Assembly (NCBI GenBank): GCA_949152475.1
Contig: OX424558.1
Span: forward strand, 30,390,651-30,454,650
Origin: Terebella lapidaria
Lineage: Eukaryota > Annelida > Polychaeta > Terebellida > Terebellidae
DNA: 64,000 nucleotides
Direction of reading: 5' to 3'
Translations under genes and position numbers: made by a program
The notes under the pieces: model-generated
What the model was told of the DNA's origin: nothing
What the model saw: the letters and a program-made list of their open reading frames with translations, nothing else
The model's database searches: none
In this document: one piece after another, positions 12,522 to 23,640 of the stretch
How the letters are laid out: every line of letters begins with the position of its first letter
How positions within the stretch are numbered: the stretch's first letter is position 1

Positions 12522-12565
12522 CTGCTAAAACCATAAAGGCATTTCTGCCGAAATGCCTTAATAAT
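9846..12565 (+). mobile_element. Family C element, copy 2
   Basis: This has the same start (ACTAGACGTCAAGGCC), tail, A-run and terminal hairpin as copy 1, very high identity throughout, and 13 array units instead of 7. The diverged first unit carries the same private differences in both copies (for example ATACCCGCTAGAC and CCATCCG), so the copies descend from one recent master and differ mainly by array length. Flanking bases differ outside ACTAGACG and outside CCTTAATAA, which fits separate insertions or a duplication with precise edges. Confidence 0.8.
9900..11855. repeat. 147-bp tandem array, 13 units, with a dimeric pattern
   Basis: AATTTCGGGTCAAGG recurs at 9945 and every 147 bp up to 11709. 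Variants alternate: a GAGATAACGACG variant precedes the units at 10680 and 10974, and CATCAATAAT alternates with CATCCATAAT over 10533-10974. This implies that 294-bp dimers were amplified within the array. Confidence 0.95.
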
Positions 12566-13782
12566 TGTGGCAGAAATAGGCCATGCATGCACCGTACTTA
12601 GAGAAACGTCTGGTTTCGAAGCTTCAAAAACATCACACAACATTGAGATATCAATGAACACATTGATCACAGATCAGGTGCTCGCGCCAATATCAGGTTA
12701 GAGTCAGCTGTCAGTTTCAGTTTCATATCTACGAAAGCTGGAGATCATAACAAAATATCGACACGTATCGCGGTCAACATTACACAGTATTATTCACAGA
12801 ATCATAATCCACAAAATAGGTAGACGTACTACATTAAAAATATATACAATTAAATCACTGACTTACAAGACTGAGTTTCGGGCCATGTTGCAAATTCCCT
12901 CCTGATCCTGCCGCCATATTTCTTGCCCACGAATCACTCTGAGCGAGTTCGGTCGAGTGGTGTTCGCGGAATCAGTTGCAACTTGGGAGCACATGTACAA
13001 TCTAGTGGGCAATCCTGTTTCTCTATGATAATCAATGACAACGATGAGTTAATCTGTGACACAAAATGATAAATACAGATAAAAAGAACATCTGGTGTGT
13101 AATAAAGAACACTTTTCTATCATTAACCAATTGTAATTCCGGATCCTAAGTATGGGAAATTAGTTGAAAATAAAATTGCCCACGTTATTGTACATCCTAG
13201 CCGCAACTTTCAACCAACATGTACTTCACATGCCACATGTCCGTATGGAGTGACCTGTTGTTGATGACTCGATATATGCTGTCTAGTTGTATTTTTATTT
13301 GACTTTCACCATGGTTATCTAACCCCCCTCATTGACTAGATAGGTCCCCTAACACCAACTCAAATATACCATAGCTCACTAATGTGCTCATACCGCATCT
13401 AAACCCCCGCCCGCTGTAATTTCTATGCAGTAGGCCTATCCCACTTTCAGTTTCATACATGTACCAAGCCGTTCCTAAATGCAATTTTAAAAACACCTGC
13501 ACAACATTTATTTTGGGAAAGTAAGGAAAAAATTGTTCAGTTTTCCAATGGATCTGGAAGATAAGTGAAACTTGAATTGATCCATCTCACTGACTTTTAT
13601 TGCCGTTCACTCTGAAAACACAAAACCACCCGGTTACTCCTCAACCCAGGTCTAGACCGTGGGACCGTGGGACCGTTACACATCGTTGAACGCGACAACA
13701 AAAATAATAGGCTATAACAGCCTCTTTTGTGACATCGCTGAATGTCTCGAGATGTAAAAAAAAAAATAGCCCAAGGGCTTCG
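12566..13782. other. Unique intergenic DNA
   Basis: I see no gene. The left part is ordinary low-GC sequence. The stretch around 12890-12960 is more GC-rich (GATCCTGCCGCCAT), but no exon or promoter can be defended. At 13765-13780 a family B hairpin half (AGCCCAAGGGCT) sits next to the palindrome described separately. Confidence 0.4.
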
Positions 13783-13894
13783 AAATAGAGAAACCCCGAG
13801 GAACAGGGGGTTATTCAACATGGTCGAGGGCGTTAGCCCGAGACTATGTTGAATAACTCCCTGTTACTCGAGGGGTTTCTCCATTTTAAATCAT
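13783..13894. repeat. Long imperfect palindrome (foldback), ~45-bp arms
   Basis: The left arm 13783-13825 (GAGAAACCCC ... TTATTCAACATGGTC) pairs with the right arm 13842-13894 (GACTATGTTGAATAA ... GGGGTTTCTC). The short loop is itself partly self-complementary (CGAGGGCGTTAGCCCG). It lies between a family B AGCCCAAGGGCT hairpin (13768-13779) and the AAGATAGGTTACC terminus at 13983, which are normally contiguous, so it is part of an insertion of about 200 bp into a family B end. Confidence 0.85.
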
Positions 13895-13982
13895 ACAGAA
13901 AACTACTCAGCCGTGACCGACAAGTGTTTAACCAACATACAGCATTGATTAAACACCTGCGAGAACAATGCAAGTATGGTTT

Positions 13983-14918
13983 AAGATAGGTTACCAAACA
14001 ATTTTGGTTTTAAGTCTTGCAGGTGACATACGACCTTGAGATTTACCAACAGAAATCATCTTTGTGACTTTCAATGTAACAATTACATGTACTGCTTATA
14101 ACTTTCTATATGTTCATTATGCAAACATATAAGCTCTATTGAAAAGTATTTTGTCTGTAGAGGTCAATTTACACATTTCAAGTCGGGCGAGACTGAGATT
14201 CATGAAAGGTCAATGTCGTTTAAACCTAACCTGCAAGCGTTTGAACCTCAGCGGCCAATTTACATTTACACATTCCAAGTCAGACATTTAGCACTCAAAA
14301 GCTGCTCAAGGTCATCCGAGGTCAAGCTCAAAGTCATCATTACTTTCCAATATACGACTTCATATATGTTCATAATGCAACCATAAGCGCTATTTACAAG
14401 CATTTTATCTGTAGAAGCAACTTTGGGTATTTTTTGTTCCAGAAGTGGCTGTTTTGACCTCTCAGTGTCAAATTAAGGACACCACAGAAATTGCCAAATA
14501 TAGGTTCCTATTTGAAAGTCCCAATAGCTAAGCTATGAGCAGAACGCCTTTTTAAATATTTTTTATATTATATTTTTTTAAATATAAAACTCAAAACCAG
14601 TGGTGGCTTCCTATTATGAAGGAAAAAAAGTGCCAAAATGTTCCGAATTTTTTTCTACTATAAAGTGAAATTATTTTTTGCCTATAAATGGCCCAAAATA
14701 AAATGTATAGTAATGCGTTTAGGGTAGAAAAATTTGTTTACCGAAGCCTGAAAAAATCTTTCACACATTTTTACACATCACAGAGGTACATAAGGAGAAT
14801 CTTTTGTAACAAGAATCTCAAAACTGATCAGACAGTTTTTGAGAAAATGGCCGATAAAGGCGCATCGAAAGGCGCATCGTCATTCCAATAGGTTATCGGA
14901 CCAAGGTCCGGTAACCTA
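13983..14918 (-). mobile_element. Family B element, nearly full length, no 134-bp array
   Basis: It opens with AAGATAGGTTACCAAACAA (3' TIR, + strand view) and closes with the 5' subterminal hairpin TTATCGGACC-AA-GGTCCGGTAA at 14889-14918. The inside has the family's AGGTCAAT/GGTCATC words and an A-rich internal block. About 940 bp lie between termini, so this is a compact copy without the tandem array. Its AGCCCAAGGGCT end hairpin appears to be separated from it by the inserted foldback just upstream. Confidence 0.75.
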
Positions 14919-15457
14919 ACAATACATGGAATTATTATATACCTGCAATGTTACTCATCCGCATAACCCTGCTTGTGCCCTGCACGATAACAACGCTCAG
15001 CGGGCAAATACGAAAAAAAATATCAGAGCAAATACTGGCCGGTATCCTGCCCGCTGTCAACGGTCGCTCATGCTCATCGAATGACGTTGCCATAACAACA
15101 CATGCACATGTCCTATTGGGGTTCACGTTAATCTTTTCATGGTATATAACAAACACAACATCACTTGGTTTTCCTGGTAGCATGCGCCCTGATATTTGCC
15201 CTTTGTTGCCGGCATTTGCCCTCGGCCTTCGGTCTCGGTCTAATACTGAGGATCTCGGGCAAATATCAGGTTACATACTGGAAAAAAAACAGGTAATACT
15301 GTCTATATACGCACACTGCACCTGACGTCGCATCTGACTCATGCGACAATGATTCTGGGAATTCTTTAGGGAACTCTTTTGGGGTAAGCCAGCTCACATT
15401 ACAAGAAACCGGCAATATTAATATGGTCTTCTTGTCGTGTTGGCTATGTTTTGCAGA
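14919..15457. other. Intergenic DNA with a distant 14-bp inverted repeat
   Basis: No gene is supported. CCTGATATTTGCCC at 15188-15201 is matched by its reverse complement GGGCAAATATCAGG at about 15257-15270. The same ATTTGCCC-like words also lie at 15000-15060, suggesting an old foldback-type insertion. Confidence 0.45.
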
Positions 15458-17287
15458 TATATGTGCAGGGGCGGATTTAAGGGGGGTCCATGGCATCCGG
15501 ATCCCCTCTTTTTTGTGGGCAAAAAAGGAGAGAGAGAGACAGTGAGAGAGAGAGAGAGAAAGGGAGGAGTAAAGAAATGGACAGACTATATAGTACCATA
15601 GAAATATGTATTCAATATAGGCCTATGGCATGGTTCATACTTCAGTGAGCTCCTAAAGTATATTGCTGGGCATGTTCCTTTTCAGGTTTTAACATGATTT
15701 CATATTTCTCTTTGATCTCAAATTTGATTATGGAATTACATGTACAGTTTATGGATACGCACGTCGGCATGATCTCATCATGAAATTTGGAGTACCTCGT
15801 TGTGGTATGGTTCTCTATAGTCAGATTGAGTACAAAACGTAACATACAAATCCGAAAAGCATTTGGCTTCTGGGGCCTTAGGCGGGCCTAAGGCCCCACA
15901 TCATGAAATATTTTCTGCCACACATATCACAGTGATTTTCACCGTTTCTCTTTGGACTCAAATCCCATTATGGAATAATAAATGCATAGGTTCTATAAAG
16001 TTCAAACTCGGTACTTCGTACAGAATGTACCACAATGCTCGAGATATCATTTGGCTTCTGGGCTCGAAGGCCCCAGATCCCAACGCCCGAAAGTATCTTC
16101 TGCTGCACATTTGACAATTATAGCTCACATGAAAATGCCACTAAAAAAAGAACATTTCGGTTCTGAGGCCTTAGGCGGTCAGAGTCAGTTCTTAGTACAA
16201 AACTAACACAAAACTCAAAATACCTTTTGGATTCTCGGATTGAGGGCACCAGACCACACTCCCAAAAGTCATTTCTTTTCGTCCTCAAATCTCATCATGT
16301 CTTTATAGATACATGGGTTTTCTAATCGTCAGATTGAGTATAGAATGTAATACAACACTCAAGACAGCATTTGACTTCTGGGGACCTAGGCGGGCCCCAG
16401 ACCCCACGCCGAAAGTAGCTATTGATTCACATTTTTAAATAAGTTATACTATTTCTCTTTGGTCTCAATTATCTTCATGGAATTATGGAGAGACTGAATC
16501 TTCTGCAAAACCCAAGAAGCATTTTAGTTGCTCAGTTCTCTAATTATCCATTTGTTTGGGTGATGGAGATATGACGATAGCCCGTGAAGCTCAGCTACAT
16601 ACCATCACCTCCCTATATTCTGCCATAGCCATAAATTCTGCCATAGCCATAAAAATTGCTCTGGAAGTAGTATGACTTATGGGTCCTGCTCTCTCCCCTA
16701 TATCTTGATCCGACCCTGTAACACGTATGATGTATTATATGGCCAAAAAATCACATTGTTCAAATGTGTTGGGTATAATGCAGTAAAATTACATGTATAT
16801 TAGTTATTTTTCAATTCATAATGAATATTCAATATTGTTGAAATTTTCGAGGAGTGTCCATGAAGCTATCTCTGAACATAAAAATGGCTATGGCAGTAGA
16901 TGGCTTACATGTCCAGGCTTGCTTCCTGAATCCACCCCTGTTATATGTATAGTGTATTAGATGGCCAAAAAAATCACACTTTTCAAATGTGTCAGGTATA
17001 ATACAGAAAAATTATGTTAGTTATTTTTCACTTCAATATCAATATTCACTATTGTTGAGTTGAAAGTATATGGTTTTATATAAAAAGCTCCTGATTGATA
17101 ACAATATTTTCAAGCTCCCAGAGCCTCAGAATTCACCACAGAGCGTCTGGAGATCTTTGGCTTCTGGAGCCATAGGCGGGCCCCACACCCCACGCCTGAT
17201 TTTCTTGGACACTATGGTCGAGTATGTGCCCCGCCAAACCCCCCCCCCCCCTTTCAAACCCTTAAATCCGCCGCCCCTGTATATGCG
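15458..17287. mobile_element. hAT-like non-autonomous transposon with 7/8 target duplication
   Basis: The left terminus CAGGGGCGGATTTAAGG (from 15466) is inverted at the right end as CTTAAATCCGCCGCCCCTG (to 17279; the right copy has CCGCCG). The flanks TATATGTG (15458-15465) and TATATGCG (17280-17287) match at 7 of 8 bases, the 8-bp duplication expected for hAT elements; the CAGGGG start also fits. The interior has no transposase. It contains a GA-rich microsatellite (15525-15570) and degenerate ~150-190-bp repeats with TTTGGCTTCTGGGGCC and AGGCGGGCCCC words at about 15861, 16049, 16225, 16369 and 17158. Confidence 0.7.
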
Positions 17288-17309
17288 ATGCCAAATGTAT
17301 CATGTTATC

Positions 17310-17830
17310 AGGTTATAAGTTGGCATAGTTCATCTGGGTGTCAAACCGCAATTTCCTACTGAATTTTAGACTGATACCCCGAAACATTGTTGGCAATCTA
17401 CCCAAATCTCGGGATCTCGGGAACCTGAGCATATTCGGCGATTTAGTCGTTTTTACATCCATCAGAATTCGAAATATTGTTGTGATTTCGAACCATAAGA
17501 CATATTGTATTCTTCACAAACATGTTCATTTGTAAGATTGCCCCGCCACGCAAGCGACAAAGTACACAAAATTTAACAATGGGATAGATTGCTTACCTTC
17601 TCAATTTTCGCAATAGAAAACTAACGGTACATGTATACTCTGATTTTTCGTTTACACCGCTTACTCGTTTACATCGCTTTTTGCTGATATTTTTGTGTTG
17701 CTAAATCGTATCGCATTATAACTTGGCATAGCTTACTTTGGGACCAAACGGCAATTTTCTGCAAACTTTCAGACTTCTCATGAAACTGATAAAGTTAGTA
17801 ATCTACTGCAATGATATATTCCTCCTGAAA
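17310..17830. repeat. Family D dispersed repeats in inverted pairs
   Basis: ACTTGGCATAG-like text followed by GGCAATTT, CAGACT and TTGGCAATCTACCC is found at 17310-17410 and 17700-17820. A copy in the opposite orientation (GGGATAGATTGC ... CTCAATTTTCG) lies at 17580-17640. The arms match the inverted pair upstream of the DHX33-like gene at 59930-60450, so this is a small MITE-like family. Confidence 0.6.
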
Positions 17831-20034
17831 ACTTTTCGTCTGCATACATTAAAAACTCCCTCGCTACATTAAAAACACCTTAGTATATCACACAGTTACA
17901 GTTATCTGATAAATCGCGGCACAGTTCTAGGTACTGAAACAGCATCTAGGCGACAACACGCATCGAATGAATAATCCAGTTTAATACACTAAATAACCAA
18001 ATATACCACTTGAGATTGTGCAGAATGGTTATTTAGGTGAGAAAAACTTTAAATCTGACCCGATTTCCTGAATGTTTGGCGAAATTATGAGTATTCAACG
18101 TGAAATGAACATAGGCTGCAACTCCACGAGTATGAGGTCTCTCATAAAAATGGCAACACCGGAATTTACGGAACAGAGTGACGTGTGCTACCAAGATCAC
18201 ATCGCTCTCAGGGGTTGGTGACGTCTCTGCTTCGGTGATATGGGGCTCATGACACACGAAATATATAGCCATATGGTCTTATTCCTCGTACATGCACCCA
18301 AATTCAAGATCCGTTAGAGTTTGCAGACACGAAGCAGATAATACGTGAAGTTATTGAAAGAAAGTAAATAATTTTCTTCATTCTACCGTGATATAGATCC
18401 ATTGTAGGACATTTTAAATAGGTTTAAATTATGTAATGAATCTGATTAGTGTCTTCCAGGGCCAAACGGAAGGCTTGAGAGCACTAGAAATGGTTTTAAA
18501 AGAACACAGGTTTGCAACAGGAATATGCATATTGAAGTGGAATAATCAGTTTTTGGTTTTCTGGTTGAAAGTGATCAACAGCTGTTTCTGGAGCAGCTTA
18601 CAGTGCAAAAGTTCCAATGCGCACACGAACTTTTCTAAATTTCACATTGAAAAAAGTTCCCATGCAGTGATGCAAAATTAACAAAAATAGCTGAAAATAT
18701 AGAGAAATACACAGCCCTATTACGTGAAACTCTTATATATATGTATGGTATATTATAGTGATGAAATCCCAAATATTTATTTTGATTTTTTTGTGTTGCA
18801 AATAACGACAATATAGGGAAATTCATGTCTTTGTTTATGTTAGCGCAGATGTAAACAATTCGTTCACATTGTGCGTTTTATGGTATGTTCAAACTCCACT
18901 GCTGGATAATGCGGACGTATTTTGGGGGTTGTAGCGGTGCTGGCCAATTGATTGATTGATAACGAATTTCAGAAACCGATTTTTCCACTTTAATATATGA
19001 ACGTGGTAATTTCTACACAATACCACGATATTCAGTAAGTAAGTAACATCCTGTCATAATTCGCAGATACCCTGCAGATTTATTTGAAATTTTAAAACAA
19101 AAATGGACCATATTAGTGAGTCTGAAATTTACAAGCACTGCATTGCATGAAATACGTGTGTTGCAGCCATGTCCATAAAAAATAAATGAAAAACTACAGC
19201 TGATATGGCAACATGAAATTATATTTTGATTTTTAGGATACCTTCTGCAAAGCAACAGTCACATTGCACATTGCACATATCATGTGCGTGTTCAACTTCT
19301 TATTTGATACAATAATTATATTTTTAAATATTTTGTATGATTACTCTTTTAGATAAAATAGATTTCTATGATAAAAACAAACTCGAAAAACCGATACACA
19401 AAACCGGTACCCCGAAAATAAAATAAAACCAAACTCCATACAACCAGTTACGAAGCAGAACCTGGGATGCAAACCGAAACATTTACCTTTTTTTACCTAG
19501 GTAAATTTCCCACGTCTGCTACAAGTTTTCATGGCTAAATCAAGTATTTAACCCGGCCAATTAGCGCTCAAATTAGACCATAAAAATGGATTCACGTATA
19601 ACTGTATTTTGTCGACCCCAAGTCTGTCCTGCATGGGGGGGGGGTGAGTAAACCTGCATAGGGGGAGGGGAAAGTAAACCTGCATGGGGGGGGGGGGGGG
19701 TATGCAGGTGTCAACCAGAGAAAATTATACTCATCTATCTAGTAGGCAGATACGATTTATTGATGAACATATTTGTCTCATCAATACAACCAGCAAAATG
19801 ATGATGGCATAATAGTATTGATGTCCATGATATGCGCAGTAAATACTCAATAAACACATGCGTTCAACCAAATAATACAAGAGTAGGTCCCTAAATCCAT
19901 CAACCTGTTACAGAAGGCAAACCTAAAATCAACATTTTGTTCAACTGTTTAAAAACTAGCAAACACATTGCTCATCAGGGCCACCCAATTCTACCTCATT
20001 AATGGAAATCATGGAGTTGCCTTCCTCAATACAA
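17831..20034. other. Unique intergenic DNA with G-runs
   Basis: No gene is supported. Several short frames have no recognisable domain. Around 19620-19700 the text CCTGCATGGGGGG recurs three times, with G-runs of about 10 to 14, a possible G-quadruplex region or slippage-prone minisatellite. Confidence 0.45.
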
Positions 20035-21895
20035 ATGGAGTTGCAGCAGTCAAATCGAAATATGCTCATAAATCGTGTTTTATCAGATGACGTGTACATA
20101 CTGATGTATCTGTTGTAGTAATAGGTTAACTATTTCTGTTGTTGAAACATGTGTATTTTGCCACATATCCCTTCGAAATGTCAAATTTAACCGCAAGTTC
20201 GCACTTCGTTTGCATACGGATACTGACCCGCTATTTTGTGTCCCAGTTTACTGCCTGGTCTGTGCATTCTCACACCAATCTTGCTTATTCCTGAAAGCCA
20301 TATATGTTCGCATGCTCTATGGACACACTCTTTCATGCCAAAAATCGTTACGAAATCCTGCATTCACCCCCAAATCATTGGAGCTTCTCACAATGTTTTG
20401 CTTTCTTTGCGCCATTTCCTCTAATTCGGGCGTTCAACCCCCAATTCAGGAGTTCAACCTCAGATTCTGCAGATCGCCTTTCCCAGCGTGTATTAGGGAT
20501 GAAGTACAACCTCGACCTGACTTTTTTTTGCTGAGTCGGCTTTTTTTAGGTTACCGTACCTATGGTCCGATAACATATTGGCATGGCGTTGCGTCCGTCG
20601 TCCGTCGTCGTCAGTCGTCGTCGTCCACATTTTTATCTTTTTTGTTTACGGGCGAATTCTTCTAAAAATTTGCACAAAAATACCTAAAAATAATTCAAGA
20701 AGGAGGTGTTTTTTAGTTTTTTTATTTTCGCTTTTTTTTTTCAAAATGGCGGCCGTTTTCGATGAAAAATGTCTGATTTTGGGCTTTGGCGGCCATTTTC
20801 TCAAAATCTGTTCAGTAACTTTTTTTCTTTTTGATACATGATACTCCTCATATGTGCTATAAATTTCGTTGCGCTTGAATCGCTCGAAGTGGGCCATTTT
20901 GGCCCAAACTCGGCCCAAATGGGACTTTCCCATGTTAAATTCTCATTCACATGGAGTTGCAGCAGTCAAATCGAAATATGCTCATAAATCGTGTTTATGC
21001 TTTATAATGGGACACATTATGCCTAATATCTCACTTAATATTAAGAATAGAGACTAGGAATCAATTGTGGACGTATAGGAAATGATATATGCTGAATATT
21101 CTCGTGACCTTGAATTTGGCCTCTGACCTCAGTTTCAAGGTCAGAGCACAAAATGGCTTATATCTCGCCTTTTATCGACTTTACAGCTTAGAAATCAATT
21201 GTGGACATATAGGAAATGATGTATGCTGAATATTCTCATGACCTTGAACTTGACCTTTGACCTCATTTTCAAGGTCAGAGCACAAAATAGATAAAATCTC
21301 GCTTGTTATCGCTTTACAGCTGAGGAATCAATTATGAACATATAGGAAATGATATATGCAGCTTATTGTCATGACCTTGAATTTGACATAATTTTCTAGG
21401 TCACAGAAAATGGCTAATATCTCACTTATCAACGATTTTACAACTTTAGTAATCAATTGTGAACATATAGGAAATGTTATATTCTGAATATTGTCATGAC
21501 CTCGAATTTAACCTTTGACCTAATTTTCAGGGTCACAAGACAAAATGGCTAATATCTCGCTTCTAATCGACTTTGAAATCAAATGATATATGCTGAATAT
21601 TCTCATGACCTTGAACTTGATTTTTGACCTCATTTTCAAGGTCAGATCAGAAATGGTTAATATCTCACTTAAATAATTTTACAGCTTAGGAAATTCCGCA
21701 CATTGCAAGTGGGTACCCACAGAAACCGCATTTTTGATAACAGGCACTATAGCATGTGCATAATGAATACAATGTGTTCAATTTGAATGGTAAACACATG
21801 TTATGTTTTGTTTCACATTTTATGGTATACTGATTTATTTTGACAAGGCTCCACGTTATACATGCATAAACAACATATTTCTGTCCACTACACAC

Positions 21896-22138
21896 TCACT
21901 TAGAAGTACTATTCATGAATAGAACATCGTTGACACTGGAGCTGTTCAGACGCGTTCGTCGAGCACTGACAACATGTCCTGCCAAACGAAAATTTCTCTC
22001 GCTCGATGCACTGGTAGCCATGATGCCCAACACCCTACTCAGTCCAGCAGTCACACCAGCAGCCGGAAAAGTAGACATTTTTCCACATGAACGGCGCAAA
22101 CCCGAGAGCAGAATGGAGATAATCCCTAGCGACATCAA
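21896..22138 (-). pseudogene. hAT transposase C-terminal dimerisation fragment
   Basis: The 80-residue minus-strand frame contains GIMATSASSERNFRLAGHVV followed by SARRTRLNSSSVNDVLFMNS. This is the hallmark of the hAT C-terminal dimerisation region (ATSA-SER-F--AG---, -RR-RL-----V--L-F). Only the last ~60 residues of a transposase that is normally 600 or more long are present; the catalytic RNase-H-like part and BED finger are not visible in any nearby frame, so it is a relic. The strand agrees with the GC-rich terminus at 23245 being the 5' end of the transposon. Confidence 0.85.
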
Positions 22139-23039
22139 AATTTATTGTATCAACAGTGCCAATACAAAATCCTCAGTCAATACCTAATTGGTCAGGTTAA
22201 TTGTTGATGCTCCGCTCCAAAGCTAGTTCAGCTATTCAACCAGAGAACGTCCCTCACTGTACTCTTTGATTACTGCATTCCAGAGGTTTGACTATATCAA
22301 ACGATCAGATAAATAGTGTATTCCACTGATCAATATAATCTTGTTTGACATCAGTCCAAGACTGCTGTACATAGCTATAGTAGATTGACTTTCTGATGAG
22401 GTGTTTTGCTGTCTAGTATATATCCCTCTTATATTCGCACCTCCTATTGTTACATACAATGTAGTTGTCTAATGCTTGTAATAACACAATTGCATTGGCA
22501 GTCTACACCGGTAAGGGTGCTTTGATGACCAGAGTTGGGGACAGTTGGCTGGTGGTTATAGCCTACAATGTGTTTCAGCTGCTTACTATAGAGATACAAT
22601 GTATGTGGGCAGAGCTAGATTTTACCTTCTAGATTACATCTGTCATGATGAGATGAGTCTGTTGAAAAGCCCGCTCTTCCAAAGATAGAGATCAAATATC
22701 CGTGTTTTCCTTCTACACCCAGTGGACAATATCAAAATACAGTGCTGGTATTGCTCAATATAATTATATTAGAGTTTCAAGATAATATGGAGCAAGAATT
22801 GTACACTTCATTCGAAAAACGAATAATAGTTGGAAAGTTCCATGTTTTAAAACTCTTTCATAACCATGTGTCCATCCTGTACACACTGTGCATCAATACA
22901 TGATGCTGCACTCCATTTTTCCACAGGCCCTGATCAATGTATAATTGTACACCAACTATCCACAATCATAGTTCACAACATTCGTACAGCACTGTCAGTT
23001 AATGTTTGGTATATAGTTGTGAGAAAAAAAATTACTGCA

Positions 23040-23245
23040 GGTTCGCGGGTATATGCGGGCTTAAGATTTTCATACCCGCACCCGCCCCACACCGACAGCT
23101 CATGGGATGTGGGTACCCGCACCCGCCCCGCAGTAGCAAAACTGTACCCGCACCCGCACATATTTTGCGGTGGGTACCCGCAGGTACCCGCAGGTGCGGG
23201 TACCCGCATACCCGAGCGGCTATACCCGCCCCGCGCTGATCTATA
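23040..23245. repeat. GC-rich GGGTACCCGC repeat tract
   Basis: About 200 bp of imperfect CCCGCACCCGC and GGGTACCCGCAGG words lie in an otherwise AT-rich region. The internal palindrome GGGTACCC occurs several times. The position at the end of the hAT relic suggests subterminal repeats of that transposon, the kind of clustered motif transposases bind. Overlapping frames on both strands (rich in Ala, Gly, Pro and Tyr) are by-products. Confidence 0.75.
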
Positions 23246-23640
23246 TTAGGAATCAATTTTGGTCAAACTCCAAATGATATATGCTGAACATTCTCGTGAC
23301 CTCGACTTGACCAATGACCTTATTTTCAAGTTTCCTTTGACCTGATTTTCACGGTGAGAGGACAAAATGGCTAATATCTCACTTATTGACTTCATAGTGT
23401 GGAAATCAATGAAGGACATATACTAGTAAGAAATGTTATACGCCAAATATTCTGATGACCTTGAATTTGACCTTTGCCTTCATTTTCAAGGCCACAGCAC
23501 AAAATTGCTTAAATTATTGAATTTAAAGCTCAGCAATCAATTGTGGACATGATATATGCTGAATATTCTCTTGACCTTGGATTTAACCAGTGACCTGGCT
23601 AACATCAAAAATATTAAACATATACATTGTTCGGTAACCT

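Larger units (their letters stand above)
21691..23245 (-). mobile_element. Degenerate hAT transposon inside a family B array
   Basis: This block splits the 134-bp array between ACAGCTTAGGAAA and TAGGAATCAATTTT. It contains a minus-strand hAT dimerisation-domain fragment near its left side and, at the right, a 200-bp GC-rich tract of GGGTACCCGC/GCGGGTA repeats. The right edge read on the minus strand, CAGCGCGGGGCGGGTATA, fits a hAT CANNG terminus. A matching left terminus is not clear; GTGGGTACCCAC at 21709-21720 may be its remnant. Confidence 0.6.
20549..23640 (+). mobile_element. Family B element with array, split by a hAT insertion
   Basis: The 5' hairpin AGGTTACCGTACC-TAT-GGTCCGATAACAT begins at 20549 directly after a T-run in family C text (GCTGAGTCGG). 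The GTCCGTCGTC-rich segment, the AAAATGGCGGCCG block and a diverged 134-bp array (about 21020-21690) follow. The array resumes at 23246-23600, and the 3' TIR appears as TGTTCGGTAACCTATCTT at 23627. The interruption (21691-23245) holds hAT-derived sequence. The copy is old, judging by unit divergence. Confidence 0.75.

Noticed and set aside
20210-20665. 151-residue frame with Cys-rich start
   Set aside because: It crosses the start of a family B element (20549) and its 3' part is the GTCCGTCGTC segment; no recognisable domain upstream.
22866-23256. Overlapping frames of ~75-127 residues on both strands
   Set aside because: They arise from GGGTACCCGC repeats, which are open in several frames; no domain or codon bias.
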